From Pseudomonadota bacterium (GTDB lineage: Bacteria > Desulfobacterota > Desulfobacteria > Desulfobacterales > ETH-SRB1), in the NCBI GenBank assembly GCA_018897415.1, contig JAHIKR010000048.1, positions 1 through 5,989 of the forward strand: a stretch of 5,989 nucleotides of DNA. Direction: 5' to 3'. The position numbers were made by a program, and so were the translations under genes. Under the pieces are notes generated by a model, which saw only the letters and a list, made by a program, of their open reading frames with translations, did not search any database and was not told the DNA's origin. Positions 5,844 to 5,989 of the stretch are shown here, piece after piece; the first letter of the stretch is position 1, and each line of letters begins with the position of its first letter.

Positions 5844-5989
5844 ATGATTAGTTTGTGGAATGACAAAGATGCAAAAGCTTTTTTAAATGATTCGTTGCAG
5901 TTACGGGTTTATGCGTCCCGGCTGTTAGGAAGCCGGCCTGATTTGGTTTTACACGGCGGAGGCAAAGCTCAAAGGGATTCAATGACTAC
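5844..5989 (+). CDS. N-terminus of a bifunctional class II aldolase / short-chain dehydrogenase, 3' end outside the window
   Basis: The frame opens at ATG 5844, preceded by GCGGGAA about 7 bases upstream, and runs off the window after 48 codons. It begins MISLWNDKDAKAFLND and continues LQLRVYASRLLG (18-29), then PDLVLHGGG (32-40). This opening closely matches the N-terminus of proteins annotated as bifunctional rhamnulose-1-phosphate aldolase/short-chain dehydrogenase. In those an N-terminal class II aldolase domain is followed by an NAD(P)-binding dehydrogenase domain, both cytoplasmic. The substrate cannot be inferred from 48 residues. One oddity is that family members continue after HGGG with N-(T/S)-S, the phosphate-binding part of the aldolase site, while this frame reads K-A-Q-R. 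Adding one base after 5965 would restore N-S-S, so a frameshift or a sequencing error is possible. Confidence 0.75.
   Translation, partial: MISLWNDKDAKAFLNDSLQLRVYASRLLGSRPDLVLHGGGKAQRDSMT

Overview
The window looks like the chromosome of an anaerobic, probably Gram-negative bacterium with an extracytoplasmic multiheme electron-transfer system. The evidence is a secreted cytochrome with eight CXXCH haem-attachment motifs, followed by a large membrane protein that fuses a transporter-like region, a spermidine-synthase-like domain and TPR repeats. From family knowledge, this pairing suggests Desulfobacterota (Geobacter-like), Nitrospirota or anammox-type Planctomycetota. The sequence alone does not decide between them.

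Layout, all genes on the + strand. Positions 1-125 hold the 3' end of a small gene resembling a ribbon-helix-helix (CopG-type) antitoxin. Positions 162-236 hold a stray copy of the translation start and signal-peptide region of the downstream cytochrome gene. This copy opens a 37-codon reading frame whose stop overlaps (TTGA) the TTG start of a 71-aa antitoxin of the 'putative addiction module component' family (297-512). No toxin gene follows. A degenerate 8-bp repeat array (511-558) leads into the second copy of the 75-bp leader (556-630), which is the real 5' end of the octahaem cytochrome gene (581-1834).

After a 78-bp gap with no visible terminator comes a 1217-codon gene (1913-5566). 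It has two homologous six-helix membrane halves, a Rossmann-fold SAM-binding domain of the spermidine synthase type with altered catalytic residues, and ten TPR units. TPRs 1-3 plus a linker appear to have been duplicated in tandem with a 396-nt period. The cytochrome and this gene could be one transcript.

Positions 5567-5843 are AT-rich and hold a plausible sigma-70-type promoter. It serves the last gene (5844 to the window end), the N-terminus of a bifunctional class II aldolase/short-chain dehydrogenase, which may carry a one-base frameshift near the window edge.

The cytochrome is expected in the periplasm or on the cell surface. The fused protein is expected in the inner membrane, with its SAM-binding domain on the cytoplasmic side. 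A functional link between them is inferred only from adjacency. The left end (two antitoxin-like genes, a leader duplication and an octamer array) looks like a site of past rearrangement.
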